A stretch of DNA of 37,365 nt from Chloroflexota bacterium (GTDB lineage: Bacteria > Chloroflexota > Anaerolineae > Aggregatilineales > J027), in contig JACRBG010000052.1 in NCBI GenBank assembly GCA_016234595.1, positions 1 through 37,365 of the forward strand, read 5' to 3'. Shown one piece after another: positions 24,452-32,802 of this stretch. The notes beneath the pieces are model-generated. The model did no database searches, had not been told where the DNA came from, and saw nothing but the letters and a program-made list of their open reading frames with translations. Both the position numbers and the translations under genes were made by a program. Position 1 is the stretch's first letter. Every line of letters begins with the position of its first letter.

Positions 24452-25816
24452 ATGACGATTAACGCCGATTCAGTTCTGGTCATTGGACATCGTAACCCAG
24501 ATATGGATTCGATCGCAGCGGCGATTGGCTATGCTTGGTTATTGGAACAAAGTGGCTCGGAAAAACACATTGCGGGGCGGGTTGGGCAGGTTAATGCCCA
24601 AACGACCTTTGCCTTAGACTATTTTAAAATTAGCGCCCCAACACTAGTCACAGATGTACGGGTGCGGGTGAGTGACTTGGTTGAAGTTCTACCCTTTTTG
24701 CAACAGGATCAAACACTTTTGGATGCCTGTCAGAGCATTGCCAATACCCGCCGTTCCGCCCCACTGTTGGATGTGGATCGCAAACCTATTGGGCTAATCT
24801 CTGGTGCGGGGCTATTTGCGACAATGGCGGATGCCCTAAGTTCAACGTCTGTACTGGCGCTTGCCAAAGAATTTGACCGCCCAGCCGAAGCAGCGGTAGA
24901 CACCACGAGCATCATTTTGCACGGTGAAGAATATATTCGGGATGTCATCGGCCACGTTTTACGCTCCGACCCCGACGAATTTTTGGTGGTGGATGACAAT
25001 GGGCATTATATCGGCCTGTGTCGTAAATCGTATTTGCTATCGCCACCCCGCCGCCGCATCATCATGGTGGATCACAACGAACTCACCCAAGCTGTCCCCG
25101 GTCTAGATGAGGCCGAGGTTATTGAAGTCTTAGATCATCACCGCCTCAATACAGTCCCAACCTCGGTTCCAATTCACTTCCGCATCGAACCAGTGGGAAG
25201 TTGTTCAACATTAGTTGCCGAGCGAGGGGTTGAACAGGGCATCAATTTTCCAAAAGGAATAGCCGGCTTGTTGCTGTGCGGAATATTATCAGATACCCTG
25301 ACGTTCAGGTCTCCTACAGTCACAGCGCGAGATCGGGCTGCTGGTCTAAAATTGGCTGTAATGGCTGAACTAGCTTCGGCTGATGCAGGTGAAACAAAAA
25401 TCATGCAGGCCATTGCCGACTTGGGTCAACAATTATTGTCAGCGGGGGCTGGATTAGAAACACGGCCCGCCGAAGAAATTGTGAACACGGACATCAAGTT
25501 TTACGAGACGGGCGGTCTAAAAGTGGGGATTGCTCAGGTGGAAGTCGCTAATCTATCTGAATTAACCCCACGGCTCAACGAACTGCGCGACACTTTGCAG
25601 CAGCTAATCGAAAGTCAGAAACTCGCCTTGGCCTTATTGATGGTCACCGACGTAGTACGCGGCAACAGTCGCTTAGTGGCTATTGGACAGCACCGCGTAA
25701 TTACGATGCTGCCTTATGCCCGTCTAGAGGACGATACACTTGACGCGCCGGGGGTTATGTCGCGCAAAAAGCAGTTGCTGCCTACAGTCCTTGCCGCCCT
25801 TTCACAGGCGACCTAG
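24452..25816 (+). CDS. ppaC: CBS-domain manganese-dependent (family II) inorganic pyrophosphatase
   Basis: The 454-residue enzyme hydrolyses pyrophosphate to phosphate. The DHH domain starts IGHRNPDMDSIAAAIGYAWL (H13, D17, D19). It is interrupted by a regulatory insert of two CBS domains (residues about 70-205, e.g. LLDACQSIANTRRSAPLLDVDRKPIGLI and DEFLVVDDNGHYIGLC) and resumes with IIMVDHNE, EVLDHHR and GILSDTL. It ends with the DHHA2 domain motif MSRKKQLLP. CBS-PPases are controlled by adenine nucleotides (AMP/ADP inhibition, ATP activation) in characterised members. A DRTGG domain, found in some clostridial forms, is absent. The ATG at 24452 (AAGG upstream) begins exactly at the conserved domain; the longer frame to 24362 adds 30 unrelated residues. 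Confidence 0.92.
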   Translation: MTINADSVLVIGHRNPDMDSIAAAIGYAWLLEQSGSEKHIAGRVGQVNAQTTFALDYFKISAPTLVTDVRVRVSDLVEVLPFLQQDQTLLDACQSIANTRRSAPLLDVDRKPIGLISGAGLFATMADALSSTSVLALAKEFDRPAEAAVDTTSIILHGEEYIRDVIGHVLRSDPDEFLVVDDNGHYIGLCRKSYLLSPPRRRIIMVDHNELTQAVPGLDEAEVIEVLDHHRLNTVPTSVPIHFRIEPVGSCSTLVAERGVEQGINFPKGIAGLLLCGILSDTLTFRSPTVTARDRAAGLKLAVMAELASADAGETKIMQAIADLGQQLLSAGAGLETRPAEEIVNTDIKFYETGGLKVGIAQVEVANLSELTPRLNELRDTLQQLIESQKLALALLMVTDVVRGNSRLVAIGQHRVITMLPYARLEDDTLDAPGVMSRKKQLLPTVLAALSQAT

Positions 25817-25879
25817 TCGTCTAGCAGTGGTTAGACAATCAACAAAAACCAGCTATAACAGACCTGAAAGGCTAAAACC

Positions 25880-26512
25880 ATGGGGCTTTCAAATCTGCGA
25901 GAAACAGCCTTTTGGATAAAGCTGGAAAGGGCGGCTGACTTTGTACTCATTAGTATTCTATGGGTAGTTTTATCGTTGCCTTTGATTACTTTACCCGCTG
26001 TCACAGCAGGTCTATTTGCCGTGCATACTGATTGGGTGCAGGGTAAAGAAAGTGAAGCATTATTACGGTTTTTCAGCGCTATACGGCAATATGCTTGGCG
26101 AGCAACTTTAATGGGATTTGGCAGCATATTAGGGCTAGGCTTGGTAGCTGCCAATCTCACCATCTTGCCCGACATAGGGCTTCCCTTTGTGTTGTTCGCT
26201 TTTTCGGCTGGGATTAGTGTGTTTGTCGGTGGGCTAATCCTTATGGCAAATCTTTATGGATGGGTGCTCCTGCCGATCTTCGATCTACCTCTGTCTAATC
26301 TGGTGAAGACAGCATTACAACTCACCTTTCAGCATGTCGTTTGGTCAATAGCGGTGCTACTGGCTACGGGTATCGTGGTTCTGGCTAGCCTATGGCTCTT
26401 ACCTGCTGGCGGCATCGTATTGGTACTACCTTCAGGTCTTGCTTGGATTATCAGCCGAGGTAGCTGGCACGTGCTTCGCTCTTATGAAGGGCAAATTTTA
26501 AAAACCCAATAA
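25880..26512 (+). CDS. YesL/DUF624-family membrane protein
   Basis: The 210-residue protein has five or so membrane segments (roughly 20-45, 75-95, 100-130, 150-170 and 172-195). It carries the YesL family pattern: FWIKLERAADFVLISILWVVLSLPLITLPAVTAGLFAVHTDW near the start and a C-terminal RGSWHVLRSYE. YesL-type proteins are of unknown biochemical function but are habitually found with carbohydrate ABC transporters and rhamnogalacturonan or rhamnoside genes in Bacillus and other Firmicutes. Here it is convergent with, and 16 bases from, the end of the rhamnoside operon, which supports the same association although it is on the opposite strand. Confidence 0.85.
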   Translation: MGLSNLRETAFWIKLERAADFVLISILWVVLSLPLITLPAVTAGLFAVHTDWVQGKESEALLRFFSAIRQYAWRATLMGFGSILGLGLVAANLTILPDIGLPFVLFAFSAGISVFVGGLILMANLYGWVLLPIFDLPLSNLVKTALQLTFQHVVWSIAVLLATGIVVLASLWLLPAGGIVLVLPSGLAWIISRGSWHVLRSYEGQILKTQ

Positions 26513-26528
26513 TAATAACTTGCCTAGA

Positions 26529-27845
26529 CTATCTACCGGATTCCAAACGTTTTTGGGGCAGAAGTGGGAATAAATCGCTCACATTCACTTGCACGCCTTG
26601 CCGCATAGATAAGTTCGCTGAAATCCCGACCAAGACGGATGCCGCGCCATCAATGTGCGAGGCGGCTCGGTTCAAAGGGTCTTGGGATGAAGCCAATGGA
26701 TTAAAAAGATCGTCTAGGAGGAGTGGATCCGCACCACCATGCCCACCTACCCCTTCAGCCACCTCAATCTCTTGTGGGGTATCGAACATTTTCTGGGTGG
26801 TCAGCCGGACTTCCCTAAATTGTGCTTTGCTGGCGGCGAGGTTGGCAGGGCTTGCTTGTCCGACAATGGATTGTGTACCCTCATGTACGTAAAGCTCTAA
26901 GCGCCCTTTGGTTCCAGTAATGAATAGTCGCAAGCCTTCCCAAGGTGAATAGGCAACCAGTGAATAGGAAAGCCGAATCCCATTTTGATATTTCACAATA
27001 ACACACATGGTGTCTTCGATGTTGATGGGCTCACCAAAAACATTACGATCTCTTATATATCCGGAGTCTGCCTCGGCATCTAGATATAAACCCTTTAAGC
27101 CCGGATCAGTGTCTAAGCATTTAGCAAAAGGATCGTTTTTTGCAGCAGCCTCGCCCGTATAGCGCTTGTAGCCATAATGTTCTCCTCTCGCTTCAGCATT
27201 AGCTTTTCCATAGAAATACAAATCTCCACTGGCAAAAACTTGGGCAGGATAAGAATCAATCCACCAATTTACCAAGTCGAAATGATGGGTTGCTTTATGC
27301 ACCAACAGCCCACCCGAGTTTTGTTTTTCACGATGCCAGCGCCGAAAATAATCCGCACCATGTGTGGTATCCAGCATCCATGAGAAATCTACGAACAGGG
27401 GAATGCCAATAGCCCCTTGCATAACGAGTTCGCGCACTTTTGAAAAAGCTGGCGCATAGCGATAGTTAAAGGTTACACGCAGTGACTTACCTGTACGTGC
27501 GATACCATCATAAATGGCTTGCAGCTTTTCCAAGTCAATCGTCATGGGTTTTTCAGTGATAACATCACACCCTAATTCCATCGCACGCACAATATAGGAG
27601 TGGTGAGTTGCGTCTATTGTGCAAACAATAACCGTATCGGGCTGCGTTTCTTTAATCATGTCATCAAATTGAGTATGGGCGAAAGTCCTACAGGGTTGCG
27701 ATAGTTGCTTGTTGTACCAATTCATACGGGTTGGGCTTAGGTCGCAAATGCCCACCAGACAGGATGTCTCCGCATATGTTTGGGTGATCGCTTCAATAAA
27801 CATTGCTGCCCGACCACCGGTTCCAACAATTGCGTATCGTTTCAT
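26529..27845 (-). CDS. Gfo/Idh/MocA-family oxidoreductase
   Basis: The 438-residue protein has an N-terminal Rossmann fold beginning [18 protein letters not shown] (dinucleotide-binding glycines at about 8-11), [22 protein letters not shown], and the conserved VITEKPMTI containing the family EKP lysine. A C-terminal alpha/beta catalytic domain includes [19 protein letters not shown], with a candidate catalytic His/Lys pair. It is longer than the usual 330-380 residues. Members oxidise or reduce sugars, inositols or sugar acids with NAD(P). As the last gene of the LacI-ABC-GH78 operon, 36 bases after the rhamnosidase, it most likely acts on the sugar released from the imported glycan. The exact substrate cannot be deduced. 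Confidence 0.9.
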   Translation of the reverse strand: MKRYAIVGTGGRAAMFIEAITQTYAETSCLVGICDLSPTRMNWYNKQLSQPCRTFAHTQFDDMIKETQPDTVIVCTIDATHHSYIVRAMELGCDVITEKPMTIDLEKLQAIYDGIARTGKSLRVTFNYRYAPAFSKVRELVMQGAIGIPLFVDFSWMLDTTHGADYFRRWHREKQNSGGLLVHKATHHFDLVNWWIDSYPAQVFASGDLYFYGKANAEARGEHYGYKRYTGEAAAKNDPFAKCLDTDPGLKGLYLDAEADSGYIRDRNVFGEPINIEDTMCVIVKYQNGIRLSYSLVAYSPWEGLRLFITGTKGRLELYVHEGTQSIVGQASPANLAASKAQFREVRLTTQKMFDTPQEIEVAEGVGGHGGADPLLLDDLFNPLASSQDPLNRAASHIDGAASVLVGISANLSMRQGVQVNVSDLFPLLPQKRLESGR

Positions 27846-27881
27846 TGCGTATCCTTTGTTATCTTGATGACTGCCCTGTAG

Positions 27882-30557
27882 CTAATGCAAAATTGAATTG
27901 GGCGACGAACTTTCTGTCACAGCTTGGAGAACTTTTTCGCGGAGCAAATACTCAATTTTGTAACAGCCCGCGCCGAGCGTTAATTCGACATTATTGCCGA
28001 TTTGCTGCCCCTCAAATAACAGGTTGCGGTTGATCAATATCTCACCCATCTGTGCATCGGGGAGGACTACACTCGCCGATGCGTTGAACGGAATAGCGAT
28101 TTCGATGGTGAGATGTCCTGCATCGTCTATGCGCCAACTGCTTTCGTAAAAGCCAGCCGTCGAACGGTAGCGCGCCCTAGCCCATTGGAGTGTTTTGTCT
28201 GGTTTAGGTGCAATTCGGGCATGGCGAAAACCAGTGAGCCCATCCTCACCTGAAGATGGGTTCAGCCCACACATGTCACGATACATCCATTCAACGATGG
28301 AGCCATAGGCATAGTGGTTAAATGAGTTCATGCTCGTTGAACTGATCGAGCCATCGGGATTGAGGGAGTTCCAGCGTTCCCAGATGGTCGTCGCGCCGAG
28401 GTTGACGGCGTACAGCCATGAAGGATAATCTTCATTGAGTAGCAACCTATAAGCAAGGTCGTTAGCCCCAATATTCGATAGCACCCGGCAGAGATAGGGT
28501 GTACCAACAAAACCCGTCTGCAAATGAACATTATCCTTATAGAGTAGTGCGATAAGTTCATTCTTCGCTTGTTCATGTTGCCCGTCCGGCACTAAATCCA
28601 TGAACAGGGCCAGTACATAGCCCGTCTGGGTAGGAGTAACCAACTGCCCCGTCGCAGTGAAGTATTCCTTTTGAATCGCCGCCTTAACTTCGGCGGATAG
28701 GCGTTCATAGGCATCAGCTTGATTCAGCTTACCAAGTACCTTAGCTGCCCGTGCCGCCAACCGTGCCGAATAACAATAGAAAGCCGATGCGATAAAATAA
28801 TCGGGCGTGCCACCCTTGCGCGAAGCCGGGTCGCTACCATCCAGCGCTAGCCAATCACCAAAATGAAAACCTTCCGTCCACAGACGCCTGCCGCCGGAGG
28901 ATTCATCAATACCTTTGATATAATCTACCCAAGCACACATACTCCCAAACTGCTTCTCCAAAATATCACTGTCACCATAGAATTCATAGAGTGTCCAAGG
29001 CAGGATGGTAGCGGCATCGCCCCAAGCGCTGGAACCACCACGACTCAGATTCGCCATTGGTACGATGTGCGGCACTATCCCGTCGAACTTAGCCTGCTCT
29101 TTTGCCAAGTCATAGCTGTATTTGGAAAGGAAGGCGTAAGTATCCATATTGAAACAGGCCGTGCCTGAGAATATTTGTATATCGCCTGTCCAGCCCAAGC
29201 GTTCGTCCCGCTGCGGACAATCGGTTGGAATGTCGAGAAAATTGCCCTTCTGTCCCCACATCGCATTCTTGAAAAGTTGGTTGACCTTTTCATTTGATGT
29301 TTCGATCTCACCGATCGTGTCCATCCGCGAATAAACGACGCAACCAGTGAAATCATCAAGGTTAAGATCGCCAACCCAACCTGAAATTTTGACGTACCGA
29401 AAGCCGTAAAACGTGAAATACGGCTCTATAACCGCGTCAGTGCCATCGGCGACGTACGTATATTCAGCCTTCGCCGTGCGTAGGTTATCGCGGAAGAAGT
29501 TGCCCTCTTGCAGAATCTCACCGAACAGAAGATGGATACGAGTACCTGCTGGCGCGCTCGTTTTGAAACGAAGCCAGCCCGTCATGTTCTGTCCCATATC
29601 CAACACTGTCTCACCCGCAGGTGTGTAGACGATTGCCACAGGCTTGATTTCTTCGTTAATACAGACGGGCAACGACCTTCTAGCTTCTAACCGAGTCGTG
29701 TCGAGGTCAATCAAGCTCACGTCGAACGAATTATTTGGCGATGGCACAACTTTCATGATCCGAGCATCAACCATCTCGCCATCAAATATATCACTCGCGA
29801 TGACGGGCGAAGGCTGGGCTTGCCACGATGGATCAGTGACAACAATCCACTCGTCGCCATTTTCCAGTGTGATGTGTATCTCGCAAATCAGTGCAAACCG
29901 ATCCCCATAGAAATCTACACAGCCCCCATCGGCACCATAACGTCCCTTGTACCAGCCGTTGCCCAGCATTATAGAAACGAGATTTGGGCCAACCGTAATC
30001 TGATCGGTGATGTCAAATGTTTGATATTGAATCCATTGGTCATAGGCATTGCAGTAAGGTGCGAAGTATTCATCGCCGACCTTCTTGCCATTTAACTCAA
30101 AATAATAGAGTCCCAAACCGCAGATGTAAGCCCGTGCTGTCACCGCCCGTGAGGGAAGATTGAAAGACCGATACAAGATTGGGTGTATTCGATTGTCCTC
30201 CCAATTCGGGGTAATCCACGCGGCTTGCCATGCTTCATCTAGCTTGGCGGTCTCGAACCAAGCGGTTTCACTCTCACCGCTTTCAGTTTCTCCCCAAACC
30301 TTGGTCTTCCAAAAATAGCGGGTACGTGGCTTAAGGTGAATCGGCGGGCTGTAGCCCAAACTGTCAATGCTAGAGCCATCAACCTTGCCGCTATCGAAGA
30401 TGATCTGCTCGAAATCGCGGTCACGACTTATAAAGACTTGCGCAGCAGTTTGTACCGTATCGTAAGTAGCTTCAACAATCCATGAAAAAGTCGGTTTTTC
30501 CATGTGGAAGCCTAAGGGGTTTACGATATGGTTGGTCTTAAGATGCGTTATTTTCAC
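27882..30557 (-). CDS. Glycoside hydrolase family 78 alpha-L-rhamnosidase
   Basis: The 891-residue inverting enzyme cleaves terminal alpha-L-rhamnose. N-terminal beta domains (about 1-340, beginning NPLGFHMEKPTFSWIVEA) precede the (alpha/alpha)6 catalytic barrel. The catalytic block DCPQRDERLGWTGD carries D447, E452 and D459 with the same spacing as D567/E572/D579 of Bacillus GL1 RhaB. The second glutamate, E727, lies in TTIWERW, corresponding to RhaB Glu841. The C-terminal beta domain ends near 890. There is no signal peptide, so hydrolysis is cytoplasmic and substrate must first be imported, matching the ABC genes upstream. The start is a GTG at 30557 with GAGG six bases upstream. It is separated from the permease by 149 bases, the largest gap between the permeases and the operon end. 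Confidence 0.96.
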   Translation of the reverse strand: MKITHLKTNHIVNPLGFHMEKPTFSWIVEATYDTVQTAAQVFISRDRDFEQIIFDSGKVDGSSIDSLGYSPPIHLKPRTRYFWKTKVWGETESGESETAWFETAKLDEAWQAAWITPNWEDNRIHPILYRSFNLPSRAVTARAYICGLGLYYFELNGKKVGDEYFAPYCNAYDQWIQYQTFDITDQITVGPNLVSIMLGNGWYKGRYGADGGCVDFYGDRFALICEIHITLENGDEWIVVTDPSWQAQPSPVIASDIFDGEMVDARIMKVVPSPNNSFDVSLIDLDTTRLEARRSLPVCINEEIKPVAIVYTPAGETVLDMGQNMTGWLRFKTSAPAGTRIHLLFGEILQEGNFFRDNLRTAKAEYTYVADGTDAVIEPYFTFYGFRYVKISGWVGDLNLDDFTGCVVYSRMDTIGEIETSNEKVNQLFKNAMWGQKGNFLDIPTDCPQRDERLGWTGDIQIFSGTACFNMDTYAFLSKYSYDLAKEQAKFDGIVPHIVPMANLSRGGSSAWGDAATILPWTLYEFYGDSDILEKQFGSMCAWVDYIKGIDESSGGRRLWTEGFHFGDWLALDGSDPASRKGGTPDYFIASAFYCYSARLAARAAKVLGKLNQADAYERLSAEVKAAIQKEYFTATGQLVTPTQTGYVLALFMDLVPDGQHEQAKNELIALLYKDNVHLQTGFVGTPYLCRVLSNIGANDLAYRLLLNEDYPSWLYAVNLGATTIWERWNSLNPDGSISSTSMNSFNHYAYGSIVEWMYRDMCGLNPSSGEDGLTGFRHARIAPKPDKTLQWARARYRSTAGFYESSWRIDDAGHLTIEIAIPFNASASVVLPDAQMGEILINRNLLFEGQQIGNNVELTLGAGCYKIEYLLREKVLQAVTESSSPNSILH

Positions 30558-30706
30558 GATATACCTCAGTTATCAGGGATTTTCGTCGAAGCATCCGCTG
30601 GTTAAGCGTGGATAGAATCTTCGTTCATACAATAAAAGGTGGAACCGGCAAATTATGCCGTTGATGTAAACCCCCTGCCAACTGAAATGACCAATGTCAT
30701 GTTTGC

Positions 30707-31711
30707 TTATCCTTTAAGTCCTGTCGTACTGATCCCTTCCACCATGTACCTTTGGAACAGAATGAACAGGAGAAAAACTGGGACAAGGGCTAGAATACCC
30801 ATCGCAAAGACAGCCCCCCAATTTGTTACAGAGGAGGGGTCGGCAAAATTGCGTAGTGCTACCGCTACCGTATATTTTCTCGGATCGTTCAAGTAGATTA
30901 GCGGGGTAAGGAAATCGTCCCAACTCCAATAAAACGCGAAGATGGCCGACGTGCCCAAAGCGGGCTTAATGAGGGGCAGAATGATCCGGAAGAATATGCC
31001 CCCTCGACTGCACCCATCAATTTCCGCCGCTTCGTCCAATTCGATGGGTATGCCACGAATAAACTGAACCATCATGAAAATGAAGAACGGCATTCCAAAA
31101 AAGCGCGGGATGATGAGTGGATTATAGCTGTTGATCCAATGCAGTTTACTGAACATGATATATTGTGGAATAAGCTGCACTTGGGCGGGCAGCATCATGG
31201 TCGAAAGCATTACCGCGAACCAGAATTTCTTCCCAGTAAACCGAATGCGTGCAAAACCATAGGCCACTATCGCCGATGAAAAAACGGATGCCACCGTACT
31301 GACCCCGCTCACCCACAACGAATTCTTAAAATAGGTGGAAAATGAGATGCCAGCAAAGCCTTTCCAGCCAGAGCGGTAGTTATCGAGGCTTAACTCGTTT
31401 GGAATCAGCGACGTTGTCCGTGTCCAGATTTCCGACGGCCCTTTGAATGAACTGGCAAGCATCCAAATAAGCGGATAAATCATCACTAGGCCGAAAGCGA
31501 GTACAATCGCATGGAAAATAAGCCCCCTAGCCGCACTTTTAAGCTGCCCTTGATACATCCGCAACGCATCAACCGGATGGAAAACAAACAGCTTAATCGC
31601 GCTTTTGGCCTGCTTGTAATTCCGCCGAAAAGCACGAATTGGCGAGAAAATAATATTCAGAATCGTGTTTTTGATCTTCTTACGATACCGAGATAAAGTT
31701 CGATTTAACAT
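30707..31711 (-). CDS. Sugar ABC transporter permease (MalG-type) with a repeat-built N-terminal extension
   Basis: The 334-residue inner-membrane subunit has six membrane helices from about residue 70 on and the EAA loop ELDEAAEIDGCSRGGIFFRIILP that contacts the ATPase. Normal CUT1 permeases of this type are 270-300 residues. The additional N terminus (residues 2-67) consists of three consecutive 22-residue units sharing Ala/Thr-Leu/Phe-x-Arg, a Lys-Ser-Ala-type triplet and a closing Phe-His/Ser (KSAIKLFVFH, KSAARGLIFH), encoded by a 66-base tandem repeat. The ATG at 31711 has GGAG seven to eight bases upstream and is two bases from the stop of the partner permease. The longer frame to 31804 overlaps that gene and is not needed. 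Confidence 0.92.
   Translation of the reverse strand: MLNRTLSRYRKKIKNTILNIIFSPIRAFRRNYKQAKSAIKLFVFHPVDALRMYQGQLKSAARGLIFHAIVLAFGLVMIYPLIWMLASSFKGPSEIWTRTTSLIPNELSLDNYRSGWKGFAGISFSTYFKNSLWVSGVSTVASVFSSAIVAYGFARIRFTGKKFWFAVMLSTMMLPAQVQLIPQYIMFSKLHWINSYNPLIIPRFFGMPFFIFMMVQFIRGIPIELDEAAEIDGCSRGGIFFRIILPLIKPALGTSAIFAFYWSWDDFLTPLIYLNDPRKYTVAVALRNFADPSSVTNWGAVFAMGILALVPVFLLFILFQRYMVEGISTTGLKG
31511..31708 (-). repeat. Three tandem 66-bp repeats within the permease 5' end
   Basis: Units lie at 31511-31576, 31577-31642 and 31643-31708, ending directly at the start codon. The first two agree at about 42 of 66 positions by eye (both begin ATGGAAAA on the plus strand); the third, nearest the start, is more diverged. 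Because 66 is a multiple of 3, each unit encodes 22 residues in phase. Divergence shows that the duplication is old and maintained. Confidence 0.8.
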
Positions 31712-31713
31712 AT

Positions 31714-32682
31714 TTAATTCTCCGTCGTGTCGTAAAAGACCCAAAAACGGGAGGACAAGAAAATCACCCCGGTGAAGGCGGCAATAACCACCAGCATCAC
31801 CCAAGCCATCGCCGAGCCATACCCCATGTTCGCCCCTACCCCAAAGGAGCGAATGTAGACATAGAGACTATAAAACAGCGTCGTATCCAGAGGTTTGCCA
31901 GTACCGCCGGAGACCACATAGGCTTGGGTAAAAGTCATGAAGCTAAAAATCAGCTGCATCACCAGATTAAAAAAGATCACCGGAGTCAATAGGGGCAATG
32001 TAATGCGGGTAAACTTAGATATAGCCCCCGCGCCATCTATCGAAGCCGCTTCGTAATATTCATTGGGAATTTGTTTAAGTCCTGCCAAAAAAATCAGCAT
32101 CGGCGAGCCAAATTGCCAAACCGCCATCAGAATCAATGTCCAGATCGCGTATTTGATGTCGCCTAACCATAATTTTCGCTCTAGACCAACTTCGAGCATG
32201 AGATCGTTGACAAGCCCTCTGCCGGAAAAAATTTGCCGCCACATCACGGCGACCGCAACACTTCCCCCCACGATGGAAGGTGCATAGTAGATGGCTCGAT
32301 AGACGCCAACGAATCGGCGTGCGTTATAGAGCAGATCTGCCACCAACAAAGCAAATAATAATTTCAGCGGGACGGAGATAAAGGCAAATTTGAAAGTCGC
32401 CCGAACCGCTCTCCAATATCGAGGATCGTCATAAAACATTCTTTTGAAGTTTTCTAGGCCTGTCCACTCGACATGACCAGACAAGATGTCATAATGAGTG
32501 AAACTCAAAGCCAGTGAAGTCGCAATAGGGATAAGTGTCAGCCCCAAAAAACCAATAAGCCATGGAGAGATAAATAAATAGCCCATCAGATTGTTATGTC
32601 GCCAATGCTTTTTGCCCTTCTGCGCGACTGTACGCTTGTCTAGTCCGACTTTGCTTACATCTTTTTGCAATACGCTGGTCAC
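31714..32682 (-). CDS. Sugar ABC transporter permease (MalF/UgpA-type)
   Basis: This is a 322-residue CUT1-family permease. A polar N-terminal tail (1-30) is followed by the typical first helix YLFISPWLIGFLGLTLIPIATSLALSF and five more helices, with the EAA loop EYYEAASIDGAGAISKFTRITLPLLTP for docking of the ATP-binding subunit. It forms the heterodimeric channel with the permease encoded next, whose ATG lies two bases beyond this stop. The GTG start at 32682 has AGGTG four bases upstream. A strong hairpin sits in the 120-base gap between it and the binding-protein gene. No ATPase gene lies in the locus, so a shared MsmX-like ATPase elsewhere is presumed. Confidence 0.93.
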   Translation of the reverse strand: MTSVLQKDVSKVGLDKRTVAQKGKKHWRHNNLMGYLFISPWLIGFLGLTLIPIATSLALSFTHYDILSGHVEWTGLENFKRMFYDDPRYWRAVRATFKFAFISVPLKLLFALLVADLLYNARRFVGVYRAIYYAPSIVGGSVAVAVMWRQIFSGRGLVNDLMLEVGLERKLWLGDIKYAIWTLILMAVWQFGSPMLIFLAGLKQIPNEYYEAASIDGAGAISKFTRITLPLLTPVIFFNLVMQLIFSFMTFTQAYVVSGGTGKPLDTTLFYSLYVYIRSFGVGANMGYGSAMAWVMLVVIAAFTGVIFLSSRFWVFYDTTEN

Positions 32683-32726
32683 TTTTCACCTCGCTGAACG
32701 TGCTGACGACCGGGGTATAATGGAGA

Positions 32727-32759
32727 GTAACAATCCCTAATTCTCCTAGGGACTGTTAC
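32727..32759 (-). promoter_or_regulatory. Intercistronic hairpin between the binding-protein and permease genes
   Basis: Thirteen-base arms (GTAACAATCCCTA at 32727-32739 and TAGGGACTGTTAC at 32747-32759) pair perfectly except one position, which is a G-U wobble in the minus-strand RNA, around a 7-base loop. No T run follows, so it is not a classic terminator. It may stabilise the upstream message or attenuate permease expression, giving excess binding protein, as is common in sugar ABC operons. Confidence 0.7.
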
Positions 32760-32802
32760 ATTCTTTCTATCAGCGTGATACTTGCAGGGCTGTCATCAAA
32801 CC

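Noticed and set aside
30646-30660. CGGCA/TGCCG hairpin between the permease and GH78 genes as a terminator
   Set aside because: A 5-bp stem followed by mixed sequence; it is too weak to call, and the genes around it are in the same operon.
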